Assembly (NCBI GenBank): GCA_025361205.1
Contig: JANYAS010000091.1
Span: 1-32,338 of the forward strand
Length of the DNA: 32,338 nt
Direction of reading: 5' to 3'
Source of the DNA: Holophagaceae bacterium
GTDB lineage: Bacteria > Acidobacteriota > Holophagae > Holophagales > Holophagaceae
Below the pieces are notes generated by a model. The model made no database searches, was not told the origin of the DNA, and saw only the letters and a list, made by a program, of their open reading frames with translations. Shown piece after piece: positions 1-7,365 of the stretch. The stretch's first letter is position 1, and each line of letters opens with the position of its first letter. The position numbers were made by a program, and so were the translations under genes.

Positions 1-1860
1 GTGGACGAGAAGGACCGCCAGGTGATGCTGACCGACGAGGGGATCCACTACGCCGAGCAGCTCCTGAACGTGACGAACCTCTACGATCCCACCAGCATCG
101 AGACCCTGCACGGACTCAACCAGGCCCTGCTGGCCCATAACCTCTACAAGCTGGACGTGGACTACATGGTCCGCCCCAAGGAGGACGGCAAGGGCATGGA
201 GGTGGTCATCGTGGATGAGTTCACCGGCCGCGCTATGCCCGGCCGCCGCTGGTCCAACGGCCTGCACCAGGCCATCGAAGCCAAGGAGGGCGTGGAAGTC
301 AACGCCGAGAACCAGACCCTCGCCACGGTGACCTTCCAGAATTTTTTCCGTATGTATGCCAGGCTGGCGGGCATGACCGGCACGGCCGAGACCGAAGCCA
401 CGGAACTGCACTCCATCTACAAGCTGGATGTGATCGTGGTGCCCACGAACATGCCCATGATCCGCAAGGATTTTGCCGACACGGTCTACGCCACACGCGT
501 GGGTAAGAAGAAGGCCATCGTGGAGGAAATCAAGGAGCTCCACACCAAGGGTCAGCCGGTCCTGGTGGGCACCGCCAGTATCGATAGCAGCGAGGACCTG
601 GCGGACGCCCTCACGGCCGCCCGCATCCCCCACGTGGTTCTGAACGCGAAGCACCACGAGCGGGAAGCTGAGATCATCGCCCAGGCGGGCCGGAAGGGCT
701 CCGTCACCATTGCCACCAACATGGCCGGGCGGGGCACCGACATCATTCTCGGTGGCAATCCCGAGGGACTCGCCCGGATCGAAGCCAAGAAGAAGGACAT
801 TGCCCTCTACGACGAGGAGGGTCTTGAGACTTTGGAGTTTTCGGCGCTTGTGGAGAAGATGCGCGAGCAGACTGCGGCCGAGCACGAGGAGGTCGTTGGG
901 CTTGGCGGCCTGCACATCCTGGGCACCGAACGCCATGAGAGCCGCCGTATCGATAATCAGCTCCGAGGCCGTGCCGGTCGTCAGGGCGACCCCGGCTCCA
1001 GCCGCTTCTACCTGTCCCTCGAGGACGACCTGATGCGGATCTTTGGCGGCGACCGCATCAAGAGCCTCATGGGCGCCATGGGGATGAACGACGACGAGCC
1101 TATCGAAGCGGGCATGGTGACCCGCGCCATCGAGCGCAGCCAGAAGCGCGTGGAAGCCCACCACTTCGAGGTCCGCAAGCACCTGCTCGAGTACGACGAT
1201 GTGATGAACAAGCAGCGCATCTTTTTCTACGGGCTGCGCACCGAGATGCTCAAGGGCAATACCAGGGACTACGTGCTGCGGGTGGCCGGCGAGATCGCCG
1301 AAGGCATCGTCAACGACTTCCTTCCTGACAAGGGCGAACGCGACCTGGCGGGATTCCGCGAGCGCGTGGAGCAGCTCTTCACCCTCACGGGGAGCGAAGT
1401 GGACGCCGTGGGCCAGCAACCCCAGGCCCCGGCCAACGAGGCATTGGAAGCCCTGGTGCAGAAGTTCTACGAGGGCAAGGACGAGCGGCTGGGTGGCGAC
1501 GGCATGCGCAGTTACGAGCGCTGGTCCATCCTGCAGATCATCGACGCCGCCTGGAAGCGCCACCTGCTGGTCATGGATCACCTGAAGGAGGCCATCGGCT
1601 TCCGCGGGTACGGCCAGAAGGACCCGCTGGTGGAGTACAAGCGGGAATCCTACGAGTATTTCGAGCAGATGCGGTTCGGCTTCGAGGATGAGATTGTTTC
1701 CTACCTCTATCGTGTGGAACCCCAGCCTGCCTATGTGCCGGACGAGGACTTCTTCCGAGGACCGTCCGAGGTCTACGAACTTGGCCCCGACGAGATGGGC
1801 AACCCCCCCGAGGGCATCCAGCGGGTCCTGCGTTTCACTGCGGGCGGATTGGAAGATTGA
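1..1860 (+). CDS. secA: Protein translocase subunit SecA, 3' part (N-terminus outside window)
   Basis: This is the ATPase motor that drives preproteins through SecYEG. The visible 619 residues begin inside the preprotein-crosslinking domain (VDEK..QV.LT) and run to the natural stop, so about 200-300 N-terminal residues including Walker A lie upstream. The first base happens to be a GTG, but it encodes the conserved Val of the VDEK motif and is not a start. Visible landmarks are IVDEFTGR (about 69-76), the second nucleotide-binding fold with TNMAGRGTDI (about 240-249) and QLRGRAGRQGDPG (about 320-332), and the helical scaffold/wing region with LLEYDDVMNKQR (about 396-407). The protein ends without the usual CxC-x8-C(H/C) zinc motif, so this SecA lacks the SecB/lipid-binding tail. 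A terminator follows at 1885-1921. Family assignment is secure. Confidence 0.97.
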   Translation: MDEKDRQVMLTDEGIHYAEQLLNVTNLYDPTSIETLHGLNQALLAHNLYKLDVDYMVRPKEDGKGMEVVIVDEFTGRAMPGRRWSNGLHQAIEAKEGVEVNAENQTLATVTFQNFFRMYARLAGMTGTAETEATELHSIYKLDVIVVPTNMPMIRKDFADTVYATRVGKKKAIVEEIKELHTKGQPVLVGTASIDSSEDLADALTAARIPHVVLNAKHHEREAEIIAQAGRKGSVTIATNMAGRGTDIILGGNPEGLARIEAKKKDIALYDEEGLETLEFSALVEKMREQTAAEHEEVVGLGGLHILGTERHESRRIDNQLRGRAGRQGDPGSSRFYLSLEDDLMRIFGGDRIKSLMGAMGMNDDEPIEAGMVTRAIERSQKRVEAHHFEVRKHLLEYDDVMNKQRIFFYGLRTEMLKGNTRDYVLRVAGEIAEGIVNDFLPDKGERDLAGFRERVEQLFTLTGSEVDAVGQQPQAPANEALEALVQKFYEGKDERLGGDGMRSYERWSILQIIDAAWKRHLLVMDHLKEAIGFRGYGQKDPLVEYKRESYEYFEQMRFGFEDEIVSYLYRVEPQPAYVPDEDFFRGPSEVYELGPDEMGNPPEGIQRVLRFTAGGLED

Positions 1861-1884
1861 TATTCCCGAAGTTCAGACGTGAGC

Positions 1885-1921
1885 AAATCGCAGGGTGCCT
1901 ACCGGCCCCTGCGATTTTTTT
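1885..1921 (+). terminator. Intrinsic terminator after secA
   Basis: A perfect 11-bp stem pairs AAATCGCAGGG (1885-1895) with CCCTGCGATTT (1907-1917). The loop is 11 bases and the T run continues to 1921. It closes the secA unit. It also argues against any rapZ start upstream of it, such as the in-frame GTG at 1879. Confidence 0.9.
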
Positions 1922-1944
1922 GGGCAGGCCCGTCGGCGGTGCTC

Positions 1945-1959
1945 CACACTATGGGCATG
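1945..1959 (+). promoter_or_regulatory. Possible leaderless-type -10 (CACACT) for rapZ
   Basis: CACACT at 1945-1950 sits exactly six bases before the ATG at 1957, with no Shine-Dalgarno sequence between. The spacing is the same as at several other first-in-unit genes in this window. No convincing -35 is visible, and the first T of the usual TANNNT is a C. Weak on its own. Confidence 0.3.
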
Positions 1960-2808
1960 GAACTCATCGTCGTCACAGGACTTTCCGGCGCGGGTCGTCA
2001 CTCGGTGCTAGGGGCGCTGGAGGACAGTGGCTCCACGGCGCTCGACAATGTTCCGCCCCGTCTGCTCGAGCCATTTTTGGAATTGGAATCCAAACTGCAC
2101 CCCGGGTACGAACGGCTGGTGGTTGGCATGGACTGCCGTCAGCCCGAGTTTGCCCAGGAATTCGAGCCTTTGCTGGAGCGCCTTCAGGGCGGCAGCATCC
2201 CCGTGCATGTGGTCTTCGTCGAGGCCGATGAGGAAGTCCTTCTGCGTCGCTACTCCGAGACGCGGCGTCCCCATCACTTGGCTCTGTTGGGGACCGCGGG
2301 CGAAGGCATCCGCCGCGAACGCGAACTGCTGGCGCCCATCCGGGCCCTGGCCACCACCATCCTCGACACCAGTCACATGAGCCTATCCGACATGCGCCTG
2401 CGCATTGCGGCCCTGGTCCCGCAGGTGACCACCCGCCAGACGGCCGTCCGGCTGCTCAGCTTCGGATACAAACGTGGGATTCCGGCGGACGCGGATGTGA
2501 TTCTCGATGCCAGGTTTCTGCCCAATCCCTACTATGTGGAGGCCCTGAAGCCGCTCACGGGGCGGGACTGGCCGGTCCAGGAGTTCCTCCTGGAGTCCCA
2601 AGAATTCCGGGAGTTCCTGGAACGCACGGAATCCTGGCTGCGCTGGTCGCTGCCGCTGGTGCAGCAGGAGGGCCGCGCCTACCACACTCTCGCCATTGGC
2701 TGCACTGGCGGCCAGCATCGCTCGGTGGCGTTGGTAGAGATGCTGGCGCACAGGCTTATGCATGATGTCGCGGCCATGACCGTGCGGCATCGAGAGCTGG
2801 ACGGCTAG
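1957..2808 (+). CDS. rapZ: RapZ-type nucleotide-binding protein (RNase adapter family)
   Basis: RapZ/YvcJ proteins bind nucleotides and, in E. coli, guide GlmZ small RNA to RNase E to control glucosamine-6-phosphate synthesis. Whether the sRNA role holds here is unknown. The 283-residue product carries the family's N-terminal P-loop, LEDSG..ALDNVPP, VFVEADEEVLLRRYSETRRPHHL, the C-terminal FGYKRGIPADAD, RFLPNPYYV and IGCTGGQHRSV. The P-loop reads GLSGAGRHS: the Walker A Lys is Arg and the following Ser/Thr is His. I chose ATG 1957 because the family motif begins a few residues later; ATG 1951 is equally in frame, and GTG 1879 is excluded by the terminator. The stop lies 4 bases from the convergent dehydrogenase. 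Confidence 0.93.
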   Translation: MELIVVTGLSGAGRHSVLGALEDSGSTALDNVPPRLLEPFLELESKLHPGYERLVVGMDCRQPEFAQEFEPLLERLQGGSIPVHVVFVEADEEVLLRRYSETRRPHHLALLGTAGEGIRRERELLAPIRALATTILDTSHMSLSDMRLRIAALVPQVTTRQTAVRLLSFGYKRGIPADADVILDARFLPNPYYVEALKPLTGRDWPVQEFLLESQEFREFLERTESWLRWSLPLVQQEGRAYHTLAIGCTGGQHRSVALVEMLAHRLMHDVAAMTVRHRELDG

Positions 2809-2812
2809 CTAG

Positions 2813-3934
2813 CTAACCTTCCGTAAACACCACGCCTCGCTTGGCCAAGTCGGCGCGGATGAAATCCCAGGCGCCGGGCTCCTGGCCCACAAACTCCGGG
2901 GGGCTGATGCCCTTGCGGGTGTAGCCGCCCTTGGCCAGGAGTCGCACCGTGGCAGTGCAGGTGTAGCCCGTGGTGCGGGCCATGGAGGTGGTCTTCGTGG
3001 CGCGGTCGTAGCGGTCCAGGAGGTTCAGCTCCATGCGCATCCGCTGGCCGCTCTTTTCACCTTCGACCGTGACCCGCATGACCGTAAAGTCCTCGTCGCC
3101 CTCCTGCATGAACCAGAGCGGGAAGAGCAGGGCCGTCGTCAGATCGAGGGGGCTGATTTCGACGCCCCCCACCTGGATCTTCTCCTTGCCGAAGAAGCCG
3201 GATTCCCGGAGCATGCGCATTTTCTCAATATGTCCGGGGTAGCGGAGGGTCTTCTCCTTCATGTCAGGGATCTCGGGAAAGGTCCTGATGATGCTGCGCA
3301 GGCCATCCGTGTTGAAGGATTCCAGGGTGCCAAGGCCGTCGAAATTCAGCAGCTCAGGCTCGGAGAGGGCCGGGAAGGTGACTACCCGCCCATTTTTCAC
3401 GTAGCGGGCCGGACGGGTGTACTCCTCGATGACGTCAATGGGGCTGAACCCAGCCTTGTACTCGTAGGGCCAAGTGCGGACCACCGGCAGGCCTCCCACC
3501 AGGCACTCGAAGGAAGTGATGCGGTCCCACTGGCGGGAAAGGTCACCGAGGATGATGTTGTGGCAACCCGGGGCGATGCCGCAGTCCACGATGGCCGTGA
3601 GGTCCTGGCGCTTCGCCAGATCGTCGAGTTCGAAGCAGTCTTCATCGAAAAAGGAGATGTCCACCAGGGACTTCCCAGCCTCAAGCACGGCCTTGGCCGT
3701 GGCAAAGCCCATGAAACCAGGCACGGCGCCCACCACCCGGTCGGCGTCCGCCACGGCTGCCTTCACGCCTGCGGGCGTGGCGAGATCAGCGGTCCGCGTG
3801 GACAGGCCAGCCTCGCGCATACGGGCGAGCGAGGTCTCAGAGCGGTCCGCCACGGTGACCTTGAAATCCGGGGCCAGATCCCTGGCCATGGCGCCGCCCA
3901 CCCGACCGGCCCCCAGAACAACGACATGCTGCAT
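2813..3934 (-). CDS. Saccharopine dehydrogenase-family oxidoreductase (lysine 6-dehydrogenase-like)
   Basis: The 373-residue protein starts with a Rossmann dinucleotide fold (VVVLGAGRVGGAMARDL, residues 3-19). It continues with the saccharopine-dehydrogenase middle region, including DISFFDED and the VDCGIAPGCHNIILGDL segment typical of saccharopine reductases and lysine 6-dehydrogenases. Members act on the lysine side chain or on related imino acids using NAD(P)H; the exact substrate cannot be read here. ATG 3934 is chosen because TTAGGAG lies 7 bases upstream of it; an in-frame start 30 bases earlier has no ribosome site. The gene follows an APC permease on the same strand after a 121-base gap with two hairpins, so shared transcription with possible attenuation is plausible. 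A role in lysine or related amino-acid breakdown is inferred. Confidence 0.85.
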   Translation of the reverse strand: MQHVVVLGAGRVGGAMARDLAPDFKVTVADRSETSLARMREAGLSTRTADLATPAGVKAAVADADRVVGAVPGFMGFATAKAVLEAGKSLVDISFFDEDCFELDDLAKRQDLTAIVDCGIAPGCHNIILGDLSRQWDRITSFECLVGGLPVVRTWPYEYKAGFSPIDVIEEYTRPARYVKNGRVVTFPALSEPELLNFDGLGTLESFNTDGLRSIIRTFPEIPDMKEKTLRYPGHIEKMRMLRESGFFGKEKIQVGGVEISPLDLTTALLFPLWFMQEGDEDFTVMRVTVEGEKSGQRMRMELNLLDRYDRATKTTSMARTTGYTCTATVRLLAKGGYTRKGISPPEFVGQEPGAWDFIRADLAKRGVVFTEG

Positions 3935-3967
3935 GACAACTCCTAAGCCGTCGTAATAAAACAACCC

Positions 3968-3986
3968 TTCTCGAAATTGGCGAGAA
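3968..3986 (-). promoter_or_regulatory. Small hairpin in leader of the saccharopine dehydrogenase-family gene
   Basis: TTCTCG (3968-3973) and CGAGAA (3981-3986) form a 6-bp stem with a 7-base loop. Read on the minus strand, it is followed by GGGTTGTTTTATT, so it could be a weak terminator or attenuator ahead of the start at 3934. The ribosome site is separate. Confidence 0.35.
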
Positions 3987-3994
3987 CGGCATAA

Positions 3995-4045
3995 GGGGCC
4001 GTAACGGAATGGCTAATTCAACCAAGGTTATTCCGTAACGGCCCC
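3995..4045 (-). repeat. 16-bp inverted repeat between permease and dehydrogenase genes
   Basis: GGGGCCGTAACGGAAT (3995-4010) is matched in inverted orientation by ATTCCGTAACGGCCCC (4030-4045). The match is 15 of 16, with a 19-base loop. CCGTAACGG is nearly self-palindromic, so it also appears as a direct repeat in both arms. No T run follows on either strand, so it is a poor intrinsic terminator. An operator with two half sites, an attenuator or an mRNA-stability hairpin would all fit. Confidence 0.6.
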
Positions 4046-4055
4046 AAATCAATGA

Positions 4056-5471
4056 TCAAGTGGTGGCGCGGGGTTTTACCGCGAAGTAGACGGGCCAGCC
4101 CAGCGCCACCAGCACGAGGCCCGGCCAGGAATAGCTGGGGCGGTAGAGGAACAGGGCGCCGACGATGGCGCTGGCCCCCAGGACATACAGCGCGGGGATC
4201 AGGGGGTAGCCCCAGACGCGGACCGGGCGCTCGAGCTCGGGCCGCTGCCAGCGCAGGAGGAAGACGCCACTCACGGTGAAGACGTAGAAGAGGATGGTGG
4301 GCAGCATCACAAAGTCCAGCAACTGCCCGTAAGTGCCCGTGAGCGTGAGCAGGCAGGTCCACAGGGCCTGGATCCAGAGCGCGAAGGCGGGCACCCCGTA
4401 GGTGTTCAGAGTGGCGGCACTGGGGTAGAAGAGCCCGTCCTCAGCCATCCTCTGATAGACGCGCGCTCCGGAAAGGACCAGCCCATTCAGGCAGCCGAAC
4501 ATGGAGACGAGGATGCTGCCGGCCATGATGAGGCCGCCCCCGCTGCCCAGCAGAGCCTGGAGGGCGGCGCTGCCCACCCGGTCCTGGGGGGCGTTGGCAA
4601 TGCCCGTGGGGCCCAGGATCTTCAGGTAGGCCACGTTGGCCAGTACGTAGAGGCCGCAGACCAGAGTCGTGCCGATGAGGAGGGAGTAGGGGATGGTCCG
4701 CTCAGGCTGCTTTACTTCGCCCGCGATGAAGGTGATGGCGTTCCAGGCGTCCGCCGAGAACATGCTGCCGGTCTGCACCACCAGCAGGGCGGTGAGGAAG
4801 GGCAGGGCCGTCGCTCCGTCGGTGAGAAGGAAGGGGGTCTGGACCGCCGCCACCGGAGGTGTCAGCAGCAGCCCCAGCAGGATCAGTGCGACGAGTCCGC
4901 CAATCTTGGCGACGGTAAAGAGGTTCTGGATCCAGGCACCCAGCTTCACGCCATAGAGGTTTACGGCAGTAAGGAGCAGCACGACGGTGATGGCGGAGAG
5001 GCGGGCGGGCGTGAGCCCCAGGTGGTAGGGGCCCACGATGATGGTTTGCGTGACCTTCAGGAGCGGCACATCGAGGTGGGGCCCGATCCAGGCCGTGTCG
5101 GTGACGGCGGGGAAGAAGGTGCCCAGGTATTTCCCGAAGCCCACGGCCACGGCGGCGATGGTGCCGCATTCGATCACCACGAAAAAGGTCCAGCCGTAGA
5201 GGAAGCCGATGGCGGGGCCGTAGGTCTCGCGGAGGTAGGTGTACTGGCCGCCGGCCCTGGGGAACATCCCGGCCAGCTCGCCATAGCTGAGGGCCGCGAA
5301 GAGGGTCAGTACCGCCGTGAGGCCCCAGGCCGCAATGAGGAAGCCCCCCGACCGCCCAGTCCGCACCATATCAGCCGCAACGATAAAAACGCCACTGCCG
5401 ATCATGGAGCCGGCGATGAGCATGGTGGCGGAAAACAAGCCGAGGTGGCGGCGGTAGCCGGTGGCGTTCAT
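4056..5471 (-). CDS. APC superfamily amino acid permease
   Basis: This is a 471-residue integral membrane protein with about 12 hydrophobic segments. The first helix carries the APC signature GSMIGSGVFIV (residues 21-31), and the next region has FPRAGGQYTYLRETYGPAIGFLYGW, as in basic-amino-acid/polyamine antiporters and LAT-like exchangers. It should move amino acids across the inner membrane; the substrate cannot be read from sequence. The start ATG at 5471 is preceded by TTAGGAATGTC, a modest ribosome site. It lies upstream of, and on the same strand as, the saccharopine-dehydrogenase-family gene, so uptake of that enzyme's substrate (for example lysine) is a reasonable but untested guess. 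Confidence 0.92.
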   Translation of the reverse strand: MNATGYRRHLGLFSATMLIAGSMIGSGVFIVAADMVRTGRSGGFLIAAWGLTAVLTLFAALSYGELAGMFPRAGGQYTYLRETYGPAIGFLYGWTFFVVIECGTIAAVAVGFGKYLGTFFPAVTDTAWIGPHLDVPLLKVTQTIIVGPYHLGLTPARLSAITVVLLLTAVNLYGVKLGAWIQNLFTVAKIGGLVALILLGLLLTPPVAAVQTPFLLTDGATALPFLTALLVVQTGSMFSADAWNAITFIAGEVKQPERTIPYSLLIGTTLVCGLYVLANVAYLKILGPTGIANAPQDRVGSAALQALLGSGGGLIMAGSILVSMFGCLNGLVLSGARVYQRMAEDGLFYPSAATLNTYGVPAFALWIQALWTCLLTLTGTYGQLLDFVMLPTILFYVFTVSGVFLLRWQRPELERPVRVWGYPLIPALYVLGASAIVGALFLYRPSYSWPGLVLVALGWPVYFAVKPRATT

Positions 5472-5515
5472 GACATTCCTAATGACCCTGGGTGGTTAGA
5501 TCCACGCTATCACGT

Positions 5516-5530
5516 CATTCTGAAGCCATG
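5516..5530 (+). promoter_or_regulatory. Possible leaderless-type -10 (CATTCT) for mltG
   Basis: CATTCT at 5516-5521 lies six bases before the ATG at 5528. There is no Shine-Dalgarno sequence, and only 56 bases separate this start from the divergent permease start. The motif matches the spacing, but not the first base, of the TANNNT pattern seen elsewhere in the window. Confidence 0.3.
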
Positions 5531-6544
5531 GCGCGTTCCTCTGTCTCCCTCCGGCTCTACGTGGCCATTGCCGTGCTAGCCGTTCTGCCGGGGCTTGGGG
5601 GCTGGTGGGCTTGGAAGGGGTGGGGTCCACTCCAGCAGGATGCGACGGTCCTGGTGAGGAAAGGGACCAGCATCAACCAGATGGCCGACCAGTTGGAACG
5701 GGAGGGGGTCATCCGATCCGCCTCCCTCTTCAGGCTCTGGGCCCGGGCCCGCAAACTCCAGCTCATCCGCGGCGAATACACCTTCACCTCCCAGGCCAGT
5801 CTTTCGGACGTGGCGGGCAAACTGCGACGGGCCGAGATCCACTACACTTTCGTGTCCATCCCCGAAGGCGCCCACGCCTGGGCCGTGCAGCGGCGTCTGA
5901 AAGACTTCGTGCCCGAGGAGGTCTTCTGGACCCTGTGGAAGAGCCCACGGCTGGCGAAGACCGCGGGCTTCGGGCAGGCGGAGAGCCTGGAGGGACTGGT
6001 GGCGCCCCTCACTTACAAACTGCACCACGCCATGGAGCCTGAGGAAGTGATGCTCATGCTGGTGGAGGCCTTCCGCAACCAGGTCCGGCCGAAACTGGAA
6101 GGGGGGGTGTTGCCACCCTACACAACGTTGATCCTGGCGAGCTTGGTGGAGAAGGAAACGAGCCTGGCGGAAGAACAGCCCCGAGTGGCGGGGGTCTACA
6201 GAAAGCGCCTGGCCCTTGGCATGCGCCTGCAATGCGATCCGACGAGCCTCTATGCCCGGTGGCTCACGGGCGACCTTCGCTTCACGGCCCCTTTGGTGGA
6301 GGACATCCGGCGCATCCACCGGTTCAATACCTATGCGGTCGCGGGTCTTCCGCCCACGCCCATCGCCATTCCCAGCGCCTCGGCTCTGGAGGCCGCCAAG
6401 GCCCCCCAGGTCGGGAAGGATCTCTACTTCGTGGCCACCGGCAAGGGCGGCCACACCTTCTCGCCCACCCTGGGGGACCACAACCGCAACGTGGCCGTCT
6501 ACCGCAGGGAGATCATTCGGCAGAGGAAGGCCGCCCGTGGCTAA
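5528..6544 (+). CDS. mltG: Endolytic murein transglycosylase MltG (YceG family)
   Basis: MltG cuts nascent peptidoglycan strands at the inner membrane and sets glycan length. The 338-residue protein has one N-terminal membrane anchor (about 8-28), a LysM-like segment (about 38-100) and the YceG catalytic domain. The catalytic Glu is in LASLVEKET (Glu208), followed by GVYRKRLALGMRLQCDPT, the NTY...GLPPTPI motif and GGHTFSPTLGDHNRNV near the end, all family hallmarks. ATG 5528 is chosen because the membrane anchor follows directly; an in-frame GTG at 5492 would add 12 residues. The last 8 bases overlap tlyA, so the two are probably one transcript. Confidence 0.95.
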   Translation: MARSSVSLRLYVAIAVLAVLPGLGGWWAWKGWGPLQQDATVLVRKGTSINQMADQLEREGVIRSASLFRLWARARKLQLIRGEYTFTSQASLSDVAGKLRRAEIHYTFVSIPEGAHAWAVQRRLKDFVPEEVFWTLWKSPRLAKTAGFGQAESLEGLVAPLTYKLHHAMEPEEVMLMLVEAFRNQVRPKLEGGVLPPYTTLILASLVEKETSLAEEQPRVAGVYRKRLALGMRLQCDPTSLYARWLTGDLRFTAPLVEDIRRIHRFNTYAVAGLPPTPIAIPSASALEAAKAPQVGKDLYFVATGKGGHTFSPTLGDHNRNVAVYRREIIRQRKAARG

Positions 6545-7343
6545 GATTCGTCTCGACCTCCTGCTTGTGCAGCGCGGCTTTTGCGAGACCCGGGCCAAGG
6601 CTCAGGCGCGCATCCTCGCGGGCGAGGTTCTCGTCGCGGATCGCCCAGTCACCAAGGCGGGTACGGCCGTGGACGAGGCGGTGTCCATCCGCCTCCGAGG
6701 GGATGCGCTGCCCTTCGTGGGCCGAGGCGGGTTGAAACTGGCCGGGGCCCTGGACCTATGGGGCATCGATCCAGCCGGCCTCACCTGTTTCGATGCGGGC
6801 TCCAGTACCGGGGGCTTTACCGACTGTCTGCTCCAGCGCGGTGCCGCGAAAGTCTACGCCGTGGATGTGGGCACCAACCAGCTGCACTGGCAGCTTCGCA
6901 GCGATCCCCGGGTGGTCTCCATGGAGCAGGTGAACCTCCGCACCTGGGATCCCACCGCCATCCCCGAGCGGTGCAGCCTGCTGGTGGCAGACCTGAGTTT
7001 CATCTCCTTGCGCCTGGCCATCCCGCCCGTCCTGCCCAGCCTCCTGCCCGGGGCCGAGGCCGTGCTGCTGGTAAAGCCGCAGTTCGAAGCAGGGCGAGAG
7101 GACCTGGTGGGCACCGGAGGGATCGTTCGCAACCCCGCGGTGCATCGTCGCGTGCTGGAGGAGACCTGGGCCTTCTTCGCGGAAACGGTGTTGCATCCCC
7201 AGGCTCTGGCTTTGAGTCCCATCAAGGGCGGCGAAGGCAACACCGAGTTCCTGATGCGCCTCGCCCTTGGCAAGGAGCCGGGTAGCCTGGAGGCCGCCTT
7301 GGCAGGGTTGATTCAGCCCTGGGGAACCGTACCTCCACCGTAA
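6537..7343 (+). CDS. tlyA: TlyA-family rRNA 2'-O-methyltransferase
   Basis: TlyA enzymes methylate ribose 2'-O positions of cytidines in 16S/23S rRNA with S-adenosylmethionine. The 268-residue protein has an N-terminal S4 RNA-binding domain (about 3-60, LDLLLVQRGFCETRAKAQARI). An FtsJ-like methyltransferase fold follows: FDAGSSTGGFTDCLLQ.GA (85-103) with VYAVDVG, then DLSFISLR and LLVKPQFEAGRED. Length matches the family. The start is GTG at 6537, preceded by GAGGAAGG, and it overlaps mltG by 8 bases, which suggests translational coupling. The stop is 22 bases from the convergent aldehyde-dehydrogenase-like gene. Confidence 0.95.
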   Translation: MAKIRLDLLLVQRGFCETRAKAQARILAGEVLVADRPVTKAGTAVDEAVSIRLRGDALPFVGRGGLKLAGALDLWGIDPAGLTCFDAGSSTGGFTDCLLQRGAAKVYAVDVGTNQLHWQLRSDPRVVSMEQVNLRTWDPTAIPERCSLLVADLSFISLRLAIPPVLPSLLPGAEAVLLVKPQFEAGREDLVGTGGIVRNPAVHRRVLEETWAFFAETVLHPQALALSPIKGGEGNTEFLMRLALGKEPGSLEAALAGLIQPWGTVPPP

Positions 7344-7365
7344 GCGAAGGCCTGGATTAAGGTTG

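Noticed and set aside
2800..2818. CTAGCTAGCTA run between the rapZ and dehydrogenase stops
   Set aside because: It is a short repeat of stop codons in several frames. Too short to be an element; probably only convergent stops.
3230..3946. 238-codon plus-strand frame opposite the saccharopine-dehydrogenase-family gene
   Set aside because: It is antisense shadow with His/Gly/Arg-rich composition and no motif.
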